A stretch of DNA of 64,000 nt from Cristatella mucedo (Eukaryota > Bryozoa > Phylactolaemata > Cristatellidae). Positions 1 to 11,500 of the stretch are shown piece after piece. The DNA lies in contig WPIO01000046.1 of NCBI GenBank assembly GCA_009760855.2, positions 390,001 through 454,000 of the forward strand. The letters are read 5' to 3'. The first letter of the stretch is position 1; each line of letters begins with the position of its first letter. A program made the translations under genes and the position numbers. The notes under the pieces were generated by a model. The model made no database searches and was not told where the DNA came from. It worked only from the letters and a program-made list of their open reading frames with translations.

Positions 1-65
1 ATAAAGAGAGAGAGACACACACACGTACACCGGCAAGCTGCTAACTCTGCTCGCTTCGCTCGCAG

Positions 66-922
66 GCTACTTGACCAGCACCAGCTATGCGCAGACGGGC
101 GACGGTAACTTGGGCGCCGGCGAGCCGGTGATTATCGAGAAGACGGTGACGACGATGAAGACGACGACGACCAAGTACCTGGCGACAAAGGACGGTCTGC
201 CGACGGCCTCGAGCGCCAGCTCGGCCACGACGGTCGCAGTGCCTGCCGTTCCGGTGATGCCCGCCTATCCTAGCGTGTCCAGCATTCCGACCAAGCCGGC
301 CACGTCGACCAAGGCTTTTATGAGGCCGCAGCTGCGCAGCGGCGAGATTAGCGTGGAGCTGGCAAACAGCAGGCGGTCGTCGGGTCACAACCTGCTCATG
401 CAAGCTCCGGCTGCTGCCGGACCCGTCGGTCCAGTGGCAGCGGCGGCAGCAAGCAAGCCAGCGGCTGCTGCACCAAACATGCATGCTCCTGCTCAGGCCG
501 GATCAAAGCCCCCGGCAGCGGCGGCAGCGACAGTGCTGCCGATGAGCCTGCCGCCGGCTGTGGCCGCCACCTCTGGTGTGCCGCTGCCCCTGGCTCTGGG
601 CCCGGCTGCAGCTGCCGCTTCGGTGCAGCATGATCATGCGGCTGCTGCGAGGGCATCGCTGGTGCTGCCCTCGCCAGGGGAATCCGAGCCGCCTCTGCTG
701 CCGGTTGCCACAGTGGCCGGGTCAGGCCAGCGCATGACCTCTGCCGCCTCGATGGCTGCTCAGCTAAGGTCAGCGGCAGTTACTCTGCCAGCTGCTGCCG
801 CTGTCTCCTCTGCGGCTCCAGCCAAGGCTCTCGGGGCTGCCGCCAGCTTGAGCTTTGCCGCCGCGGCCAGCGGAGGGCAGGGATCGGCTCCGACGATCGG
901 CTCTAGCGATCTGGTTATTGAG
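66..922 (+). CDS. SCRIB: SCRIB exon: long Ala/Ser/Pro-rich linker before PDZ3
   Basis: The exon is open for 857 nt, preceded by a pyrimidine-rich acceptor (ending cgctcgcag) and followed by gtatgg. It encodes about 285 residues: a start with VIIEKTVTTMKTTTTKYL, then long Ala-rich low-complexity sequence, ending SSDLVIE. The reading frame runs on without interruption into PDZ3 in the next exon, so it is the linker between PDZ2 and PDZ3. No folded domain is recognised. It is much longer than the linker I recall in vertebrate SCRIB, and its codon use is strongly GC-rich. Confidence 0.82.
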
Positions 923-3900
923 GTATGGCCACTGCCTGCGATTCGTGGCCGTAGGCTTGCAAGACTGGAGCCCCCCACCCACATGCGCCCGACATCCTTT
1001 CGTCATGCAGCCTGACGCGAGGGATGGTTCGCGGCCGTGACGGCAGCTTGTCTTTTGTAGGAGGTTTCGCTTAGCAAAGCTGGTGGCGTCCTGGGCCTGA
1101 GCATCGTAGGCGGAGTGGATCAGGCGTGCCACCCTTTTGGTCGTGACGAGCCCGGTGTGTTTATTTCCAAGGTTAGTGCAAACGTAGCTACTGTGCCTTT
1201 GTTAATTGCACGTCAGTTGCATCTTGTTTGGTGGGCATTGCGTATTGCGCTTTCTTTTTCAATAGCAAACTCACTACTTTGTTGAGGAAATAGGAAGAAA
1301 GATTGGTTTCCATGTGGTTTACTTGTCCTTCCAAACTGCAGCCAAAAAGCGAACTGTGTCTTTTGTTACCTGCTGAGGTGGTGGCATTGTTATGTGCACT
1401 GCCAGCAGCGTATTTTAAATGCCTACCTCTGTTTTGTCGCGTGCGCTGATTGCTTCGAGAAACGAGGAGTCATTCTTTCTTTTCACTCAGATTGTTCCCG
1501 GGGCTGCTGCATCCAAGGCAAATCTTCGTATTGGGGATCGCATTTTGAGTGTTAATGGCAAGGATGTGACACGATGCACCCACGAAGAAGCAGTCAATGC
1601 ACTAGTCAACCCTAAGTATCAAATACTGCTCAAGGTGAGGCATGATCCGCCTCCGAAGGGAATGCAGGTAAGCCTAAATAATGGACCACTACTAGCTAAG
1701 TAGTTTTGCACTTTGACATAGCTTTGTTACGGCAAGCTCATTGGTCATGCTTGTGGGCGTGGCACTCCTGATTATACCATGCTGGTCGTTTCTTGTCCTG
1801 GGAGGGCGTTTGTCAGTCTGCCCATGTGCTTTTATATTTTCTATGCTCTGTAGATTGTAAGCAGCGTGGCTAGTCCTGTTGGCACCGAGTGTGTGTATGC
1901 ACTTTTGGGACGCGATGCCTTTTCAAAAATCTGTATGTTGCCAGAGTGCTGGGTTGCTATGGAAAAAGGAGCTGCTTGGTACTTTTATAGAGTTTATTGT
2001 TGAACTTGTGTTGCAGGAATTGACCATCGTGCAAATGCCGGAAGAAAAAATTGGTATTACCATAAAAGGTGGTACTGGTGCACCAGTTCCCGGAAATCCC
2101 ACAGATTATACTGACGAGGGTTTGTTCATAAGCCGGGTACGTTCGAGAGCAATCCCTAGAGCTATTGGCCCTAAGCATGTAGTGGATGAAACTGGAGGCA
2201 GCTGGCATCTTTGTTGCCAAGGCCTCTGTGCATAATCTAAAGCCAATTGCAGTGATGTGCAGATCTGCTACCGTGATGTACAGATCAGATGAATTGATAC
2301 CTTCATTTTTACTTTATAACAAACTGCCGTTTCACCTCGACGAGTAATGATTATTTCAGGTGTATGAACAGCTTTATTTCACTGCGGTGCTCTAGTTTAT
2401 CATTTAGGGTCTTGCAACGTGCTGGCATAGGCGAGTGATATGTGCAGCTGATTTTGTTAGCTGGCGCTTTCTTTCTTATTTTGGCCGAATTATTTTTCCA
2501 TAGGTCAGTGCTATTTGCAGGCGCTATCAGCCATTTTGTACCCTAATTCGACATTTTTCGAACTAGGGTACAAAATACAACAGCTGCACGTGGTCGACAT
2601 TACTTGCGTGTAATTTAATAAATAGTCGTGAACTATGTTATCATTAATGCAGATAAGTTCCGTCGGGGCTGTGGCACGTGATGGTCGCCTCAAGGCTGGA
2701 CAGCGCATTCTAGAAGTGAATGGCGTGAGTATGCTAGGTGCCACCCATGTCGACGCCGTTCGTGCTCTACGCGGATCTTCGAATGGCCGCATCAACATCA
2801 TCGTTGCCGATGGCTACGATGCTTCAGAAGTGATGGACTCGATATCGCAAATAAGCAAGTCCATCTCTAGCCTGGACTGGAATGATGAAGACAGTCGGAG
2901 ATTCCAGCAGGTAAACTTGGCCCCTACATTCTTCTTGAGTTCTTACATGTTGTTAGTTGATCGTCCGAACTTAGCCTGCCTTATGTATCCTTTAGCTGTT
3001 TTTGCCGGTTTGTGGATTGTAAAGACGTTCGTCGAGCATTTTAGAATCAGTGCACGTGTATGCTTAGGTTAGCTGCGTTCGTGCAGGGCATGTAGGCTGA
3101 GAACTTCGCTACTTGATATTTATCGAAAAATGATGACCCGTTGTCAGTGCGCTAATGTCGTGCTGCATCGTAGAAGTCTCCCTTCCTCTGCATTGGTACC
3201 TTTCCACGAGGCTGACCGCACTATTTAGGCTGCCTTGCTGAATACTCTGGTGGTTGTCCTCGAAACGTATGCAGCGGTAAAAATCGTTATGAAGTCGAAA
3301 AAAAAGGAGAGTCTGGCAAAGTGGCAGCCTCCCTCTTGGTTTGGCATCATTTAGCAAATAAAAGCTGCTATAATTGTTGCCAAACCATGTAATTTAGTAC
3401 TGGTGTGGCTGGCGAGTTTAATTACCGTTGAATGCAACTACAAGGACTGAATTAAAAAAAATCAACTCAAAATTTATTTGATTATACTCGTCGCCTTATA
3501 CAGTCGACCCTCGTTTATCGAGATTAATCTGTTACAGGGTCTACTGCGACAAGTGAATTTCTGCTAAGCAGGATTCTATTTATAAATCGAATATTTTCGT
3601 AGTTAGAGCATTGAAAACCTGTTAACGACCGTGTAAATACGGTTTTTAGTACTATTTGAGCCCTCTGGATACGAAATAACACCATAACAGTCACCATTAC
3701 ACTTGTATTTACCAAAATATGTCAGAATGAGAGAAAATAAGAAATATTAGACATTACAAATATCATATTATTATCGTACATTTAATTACATGCACACACA
3801 AAGGTCTTACACTAGGATAGTAAAACAGTGAACAGCACGCTCAGATCGGCTTGGTTTCACCACACCACATCTTTTGGAAAAAAGTTCTTGCCCACACACA

Positions 3901-5513
3901 AGGAGTGGTCGAGTAGCTTCACCTGGCGTTAAAGGGTATGGGGGGGGGTGCTCGAATACATAGACCTACAGACTATGCGTATACTAGTTTTACTTTTTGT
4001 TTTCATACAGGGGCGTATAATTGACTCAGACAACCAAGGGCTCTAGATCATTTTCACCATCTCGATCAGCTCTTTAATGAATGTGCGCGTATTTGAAAAA
4101 ACCGCGATAGAGTGAAGCCGCGAAAGTCGATAAGCCGCAAAGTATCGAGGGACGACTGTAATTCTTTATCCTGTTTGCTTTCTTCTCTGAGCTCAGAAGA
4201 AAGATAGGTTCTTCTTCTCTGAGCCTCTGAGGCGTCGCCCCGAGTCGTCGCTGCAGGCCAGCTGCCACCGCCACCGGGCTGTTTCCTTTTACGTCATTTC
4301 TGTGTCGTGGCAATCCATAGCAAAATAATTTATATTTGTTTGGTTTTGTCGAGCGTTAAAGCTTGTCAGTAAATATTGCCTCTGCTAAGATTATGCTGTT
4401 GCGAGCTAGCTCCAAGGATATGTACGTGCAGTGTTGGGATGGGCAGGTCTTCGGTGGCATGATGCCTTATGGTACGGTATAGTCCGTCAGCCTTCGGTCG
4501 CACGTCGTTTTTGGAGCCAAGACTCTATGTAATTGAATGCCGGAAGAAAGGATGGTTGCAGAGCACTCAAGCTCATGCAGCGTTCGCGCGTGCCAAGCCG
4601 AATGACGATGCACACACTCGAGCCTAATGGCTTCGCCACGCCACCACAGGACTTCCAGCGTGCGCTGCTGCTGCTGCACCGGCAGTTCGGTGACTCGCTT
4701 GTTCCCTCCGTGCTGCCCAAGCATGCTGGGGCGTTTTGTTGTCCCTGTCCCCCGCCGCCGCCGAAGAGCACTCTGCTCGCCTCGGTCTCCGGCTGTGAGT
4801 CACATGAGCGCCGCTAAGCCTCGCTCGACTTTCGGGCTCTCGACAGGAGCGGCAGGCCCTCGAGGAGCAGGAAGAGTTTGAGCGTGAAGCCGAGCAGTTC
4901 AGGCATGAGCAGGAGCAGCTTGAGCAGCGGCGCCGCCAGGAAGAGGCCAACAGGATGGAGGAGCAGATCCGACGGCAGGTACGGCGGCACCGCCGAGGCG
5001 GCAGAGGCCCGCGCAGTGTATCGGCCCGCACCCGACCGGGTGCGTGCGAACTGCTGCCGCTGCAGCACTTGCGCGATGAAGGCCGTTGCGGAGGCCGAAG
5101 CGGCAAGCCTATGCACCGGCGCCTTGGCGACCTTGCCTGATGCTGACGCCGTGCCGCTTGCCAGGCCCAGGAGCGGCGTGGCGAGGAAGAGGCGGCGAGG
5201 AAGGCCGACTTTAAGCGGCTGCAGGAGGAGGCCCTTCGCAAGGCCGAGGTGCTTCGGCGGCGGGAGCAGGAGGAGGCCGAGGCAGCTGCTAGGCAGGTAT
5301 GTGCGAGTACAGCGGCCCAACTCTCTCTCTCTCTCCCTTCCTCTCTCTCTCCTCTCTCTCTCTCTCCCCTCTCTCTCTCCCCTCTCTCTCTCTCTCCTCT
5401 CTCTCTTTTATGCACTTTACATTTACTGCAAAGGAATTCTCGTGAAACCTTGGTGGTGGTCGTTCGTTGGAGAGACGGAGACAGAGAAAGAAAAGAGATG
5501 GAGACAGACAGAG

Positions 5514-5595
<82 letters not shown>

Positions 5596-8500
5596 AGCAG
5601 GGGACAGCTTGGCTCGCTCGAGCTGCCGTCCGGACCGGCGTCGAGGCCGGCTGCATTCGCAGCACGTCTGTTTCGTTTGTGGAGATCGCGACTCACTAGA
5701 GGGGCGCTTCGGCTGCCGCTGTCAAGTCGCCGGCAAGGCGTTTGGTGTCGTGGCTCCTGGCTGCGGCTTATGCGGAAGTGCGGTCGTTCGTGCGCGCAGA
5801 GACGCATGTGTCCTCTCTCTTGCAGGCGCCGGCGGCTCGCGAAGCGGCCAAAGTGGCGCCGAGGCCTGCCTCTGTGGCAAAGTCGCTGGACGGCTCTGGA
5901 CTGTTTGCCGGCGATGCAGCATCCAGCGAAGACGAGCGTGTGTCGTCAGCGTTTGCTTTCGGCTCTCAGATGTCGCTTCCACAGCGCCAACGAGCCGAGG
6001 AGGAGGAGGTGGTGGTAAGACGCTGCGCAGCGTTGGCAGCAAGGAGCGCCCTTTTTTGTGTGCATCGTCCTGTCTGTAAAGGAAGCGTGTAGACACGTGG
6101 GTGGCTCCTAGATGTGGGCTCGTGATAGCCCGCCCAAGATCCGTGTGCGACCGTATGCTGGTAAAGATATATTAATTGATTTTGTGCTTGAATGTAAATG
6201 CCCATCTTCCGTGTAAGCTGGATGTGCTCTCAAACAGCGTAAATCTGGCATGCAGATGTTTGCGTGCTGCTGCTGCTGCTGCTGTCACCTTAGCCATTCA
6301 GACGCGCAAGAAAGTTTGCTACACTCTACCCAATTTGTTTTGCTCATGCCTTCCGTCCGATGTGTCTGCTTCACTAATATGCCCCCCCTTTACCCTATGA
6401 TCCGCCTGCCTGTAGCCGCTCAACGTGGCAGAGGCGTGTAGTTTGATGTACGTCCGTCCTGCGAACGGGACTGTCTTCGTGTCCTGCCTATGTCTCGCTT
6501 AGCTTTGTCGTCTGCTTTGCTCAGCTTTTAAGCCGGCTCGGTACTCGAGAGCGGTGCACTCGTGCCCCTTGCCTTTTCCTGGCACGCACCCACTGCTCGC
6601 TGCCGCCACTGCTGCCTCTTGTAGTATGAGCGCAGCGAAATCTCGCGCGAGACGTCTGCCGCCGCCGCTGCTGCTACTGCCGCCTCCGTACTTCCGTCGG
6701 CGTCAGCAACAAATTCAGCTGATCAGCTGACAGCTCGCTTGCCCGCGAAAAGCCCAGAGAAGTTCGCTTCTCCTAAGCCGAGCCTCATACCCGTTACGGT
6801 GGCCGCCGCTGCATCATCGGCGGCCGCCGGTAAGCCGTCTCAGCCATCGGCGGAGACACGCAGCCCTTCCTTTGATGAGAGGCAGCCGAGGACGGTGACG
6901 TTTGCGCTGCCCAAATCGCAGATACCGGTTGCTCAGGCAGCCAAGGTAAACGTTCATGCTCCCGCCGCAATGGCAGCCAACTCAGCAGCAGCAGCCGTCG
7001 TCGCAGCTCTCGCCTCGCTCCTGCTCGCCTAGCCAGCTTGCTGCGAGAGTGCGGCACCCTTCACGCCGGTGTTCCCTGTGTCTTCTTGCTTTTTTCCTCC
7101 ACCCGGCTTTTTTTCTAACTGCCAGCGTCGGCCGCTGTTGCCATGCCACCTGCTCGCCTCGTTCGAATGGCCGGCAGGCGGCGCCATCTGGTAGCCCGTC
7201 AGCGCATCTGTCTTCACCGTGTCGCCGTCAGTGTGCTCTCGGCGCTGGTCCGCTAACGTTTGGCCGCCCTTGCGTGCGCGCCTGCCAGCGGCAGATGCTA
7301 GGTGCTAGGGGAGGCTCTTGCGTGATGCTTGCTTGCTTACATGCAGCTGCCGTCACCACAGCGCGTGCAGCTGAGAAAGATACCGCCGCCCGTGCCAGCC
7401 AAGCCCAGGCCGCCATCCGCTGCTCGCAGCACTGACGGCGAGCTCTGCACCACGGGCAGCGGCGCGTCCGCCGTTGCCGCTGGCCTGCCCGTGCTGCAGC
7501 CGGCTCCGGTGGTGGTGGTGGTGGCTGTGGCGGCGGCGGCAGCAGCGGCGGCCGCTGCTGAGGCGGCACCGGCTGCGGCAGCTCCGGTGGCACCGTGGGA
7601 AGTGGCATCGCAGAGGCACTCATTAACTGTCCATCACAGCGTAACTCCCAAGGAGGTAAAGCCGCTGTCGTGACCTCCGCTGCGTCAGCCCTTCTGCTCG
7701 CTGTGACGAGTCGCTATCGAGCGTTGACCGCAGCCTGCCCTCACCGCGGTGTGCCACAGCGGCGTGCCGCCGCCGCTCGCTCGTTTTGCCGCCGTCTCTG
7801 CAGCCCCGCGCTAACTAATGATTGTGCGATTGCATGCCGTTTGCGTCGGGCCTCCAACCGCGACCGTCTGATCGGTGGCGGAAGGCACTCACGTGCTCGG
7901 AGGTCGAGGGCGATGCTCGGCGCCGGTGCCTCTATTGCGCAGCTGCTTTTGGCATGGCGTCTTCGGTCGCGTGGATGCGGTCGCACTTTGCCGGGTCGGT
8001 CCTTGTCTGCTCGGTCGATAATCTCGGTGACTCGCGCGAGCAGCAGGCAAAGCAAGCGGCTGAGCGCACACTGCCGGCTCGGAGGTCGGTGGCTGACGTT
8101 GCGCTGGCAGGCACTCACGCATGTGGTGGTGCGACCGTGCCTCTGCAACTTTGCCGTGGTTCGCGCATCACACGATACGACCGCCAAATTCCAGAGTGGC
8201 AGCGGTGGCACTCGGGCGGCGCCGGCAAGCAGGGAGTCGGCAACATTCCAGGCAAAGCAGAACTTCTTCAAGCACGACACTGCAGACGCCGGTGCCCTGG
8301 CCGGCAACCAGACTGAGAGTCAGTGGAGCAAATACGGTAAGAAAGGAAGAGAGAGGAAGCGACCGCTGTGTGAGCTTCGAGAGTGCGAAAGCTTCTCCTT
8401 TGGCTGCCGCCGCTGCGGCCGAAGGCTAACGGCCGCCGCCAGTGCCCCTCCCCCCCTCCTGGTTGCCCTGCGCTGCCTGTGCTACTGGTCTGCTTCCCTC

Positions 8501-11500
8501 TCTACAGTCTGCTAGTGGTGGGAATTCTGACCTATCGATTGGCACCAACCCATAGCCGGACAGCTCTGCAGTGCCTGGATTGGAGGGACGAGACGTCAGT
8601 CAGTCAGTCACGTGTATTGGCACGTTGGTGGTATGGGGCTGGGAGAATGACCTTTACTAGCTTCGACACTTTGTGGCATGGGCTGGAGGCTCACTTTGAT
8701 CTAGAGCTTTGCTCGATCGACCTATTGCCACTATTCTGTTTGAAGGTCGTTTTGATGCTCCACACGAGCCGTGTGCCACTGTCAGGCAATGTCAAAGCAG
8801 GAATAATTAGTGGCTCCTGTTCAGGGCCATTTAAGCAATCTGCAGGGAGTCCAGCATAACACTTGAGTGTGCATCGTTGTCGTCAGTTGGCAATGGAAGC
8901 TGAAAATGCATCAGCTGAAAGAACCAAAAGCGTTCCTGCTATTGGCTGGCCTGTTTTGGCGATGGCAAACTTTTCTTTAGTACTAGACTCGTGCGCTCGA
9001 CACAGGCTTCGGACTGAGACCAGGCTGCGTCCTCCGCTGGTGCCGTGGCTTTGCAGCACTCTTTCTCGTGCAAACAATCCCTTGGAGCTCATATATATAT
9101 ATATATATATTAGCGAGAGAACCTTAGCTCTTTGCATTGCCAATAGAAAAATCACTTGACGATGTAACATTGATGCTGTAGCAGCTTTTTTCAGTGGCAG
9201 TAAATTAGCATGGCAATGCTTGATTCATTGTGCTTTCTGTTTTGCTGTGACGTCAACTGAGCTTTTCCAAGTTTATGGTAAATCTAAAAGACACGTGGTC
9301 TCTTGGATTTCCCATAAACTCCGAAATCCAAGTTGGCATTCCAGCCAAACAGGATGCACGATGAGTTGAGCGTAGCCACGCTTAGTTGCTGCGCTGGAAA
9401 ACCGTGAAGGCGCTGCCGGACGAGTGGTCGGCTAGTGCGGCGCGTGCCTGCTGGACGTATGTGCGCATGTAGGCGAGTTTAGAGCTGAGTCGAATCGAGC
9501 AGCTCGGCGGTCGCGTTTTGAGCTCGGCACTCGTGCCAAAGAGGCTGTAGGTGTGTGGCTGCGTTCTCACCAAGATTCCAGATGCCCTGAAACTAGTGCA
9601 AGATGTGACTGGCAGAGACTTGGCAGCGGGCGCTGCCTGCCGTGCAGTGCGTGCTGCGATCAATGCCTCGTCCTTCGAGGCTGCTGCTTCTCCTCGATGC
9701 TTGGGATATAAGCTGCCTCAATGCGGTAGCATTTCCTGTTTCCTGTTTCGGTGCCGTCTGTTCTCTTCTCGTCGAGATGATTTTGAAGCCTAAATTGTGC
9801 ACTGCTCAGCTGCCGCTGCATTTGGCTGCATGAATGTTGTGCGTTGGTCATATGTGCTGATATTACTTTGTCGAGACTAATTGAATAGATATAATAATAA
9901 TAATATTGCACTTGATAAAGTGCCCCCAGAGAACTCAATCTCTTTCTAGGCGCTTTACATTTGCTGCAAAGTGATATGCAATTGAATAGTGAGTAAAATC
10001 ATGCTTGAAAAACAAACAAAATGAATAATATGGTTAGGGGTGACATGCACAGGGTCAGCATGCAAATGTGGTTAGTGGCAGCATGCACAGTGTCAGCACG
10101 CATAAGCACGTGAAGGACGAATCACAGGGACCCACTAAATGCTGTCCTAAATAGGTGTGCTTTTAAGTTTCTTTTAAATGTGGTCAGGTCAGGGGATGTT
10201 CTGACGCAGGTCGGGAGGGAGTTCCAGTCTTTGGGAGCATACGAGCTGAATGCACGGTCTCCAAAGGATTTAAGGTTTGTACGAGGTATTTCTAGACTGT
10301 TGGATTCCGAGATGCGGGTGGTACGATGCTTGGCCTGATGGGGTAGTATATCTGAAAGATAGGCTGGAGCCATAGAATGAAGAGACCTAAAAGTGAGCGA
10401 CAAAACCTTGAAGTCAATCCGTTGCCTTACTGGTAGCCAGTGCAGGTCGGCGAGAAGTGGAGTAATGTGGCAACTGCGATGCTCACGGCAGACAAGTCTA
10501 GCTGCCGAGTTTTGCACCAGCTGCAATCGCCTGATCGCACATGCTGGTAGGCCAGTAAGCAGTGAGTTGCAGAAGTCGAGACGGGATGTCACGAAAGCAT
10601 GGACCAACTTGGACGTGGTATCCTTATCTAAACAAGCCCTAATTTTAGCAATGTCATGAAGCTGAAAATCAGATATCGTAGACGGAGCACACACTGTACC
10701 TAAGATGCGCTTATCTATGTGTGGCACTTGTTGTATTGCAGCATTAGGCTTACGGTCTGCTGGTGATAGCGAACGTTAGGTAACTGGAGCTGGTTGGTTA
10801 TTGTCTTGTTTTCTTGCAGAAAAGAGGAAGGAGACGTCAGACGGGTAAGCACGAAATTTCCTTCTCCAATATCCAAAGCGGTTAAGCATTGATCTTGTTA
10901 CTGCCCACTAGTTTGTTTACAGCAGCTCATTGCTTGAAGTAAATGCACAATCTTGCACAATCACTGCATTGTTATGGGCCTCATTTTTTTGTAAGTGGCT
11001 TATAGTACTGGTGCAATATTCTTACAGACGCTAAGACTTTTTTCTTTTACCGTGCAGTCCCTTTGCTGCGGGTGGCTCAGTTTTTTCCACTATTCATTCC
11101 ATTCGACTACTCTTTCGAATGCACGACTCCCTCTTTTGAGCCTCGTTAATGTGTGTTGGCTTGGTTGCTTTTTTCACTTGCTCCCCTGCACTGCCCTGCC
11201 CTGTGGTCTGCGGCCTAGCGTTGTGCACAGCTGTGGTGGCTTAACCCTCTGTTGCTGTGGCAGCCCTAATCCGCGCCCTGAACAAGAAACGCTCCCATTA
11301 AATCCCCATGGGCCATGCTGCCGGTAGGTGCAGACGCCTGTGCTTTTTGGTCGGAGGTTGGCGGTAGCCGCCTGCAGCTAGCAGCTTGCTACCGCTTTTC
11401 CATCACGCTCTCCTGCCGCTGCTCTCCTGCCGCTGCCGCCGGTTCACCCGGTGGGCGCGTGGTCGAGCGTTCGTACTCGCACGTGGCCGGGCCACGCCCT

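Noticed and set aside
4533-4817. Possible extra SCRIB exon (TPPQDFQRALLLLHRQF)
   Set aside because: Acceptors exist but no convincing donor in phase, and no match to known SCRIB sequence. Exons 2653-2910 and 4847-4978 already join in phase.
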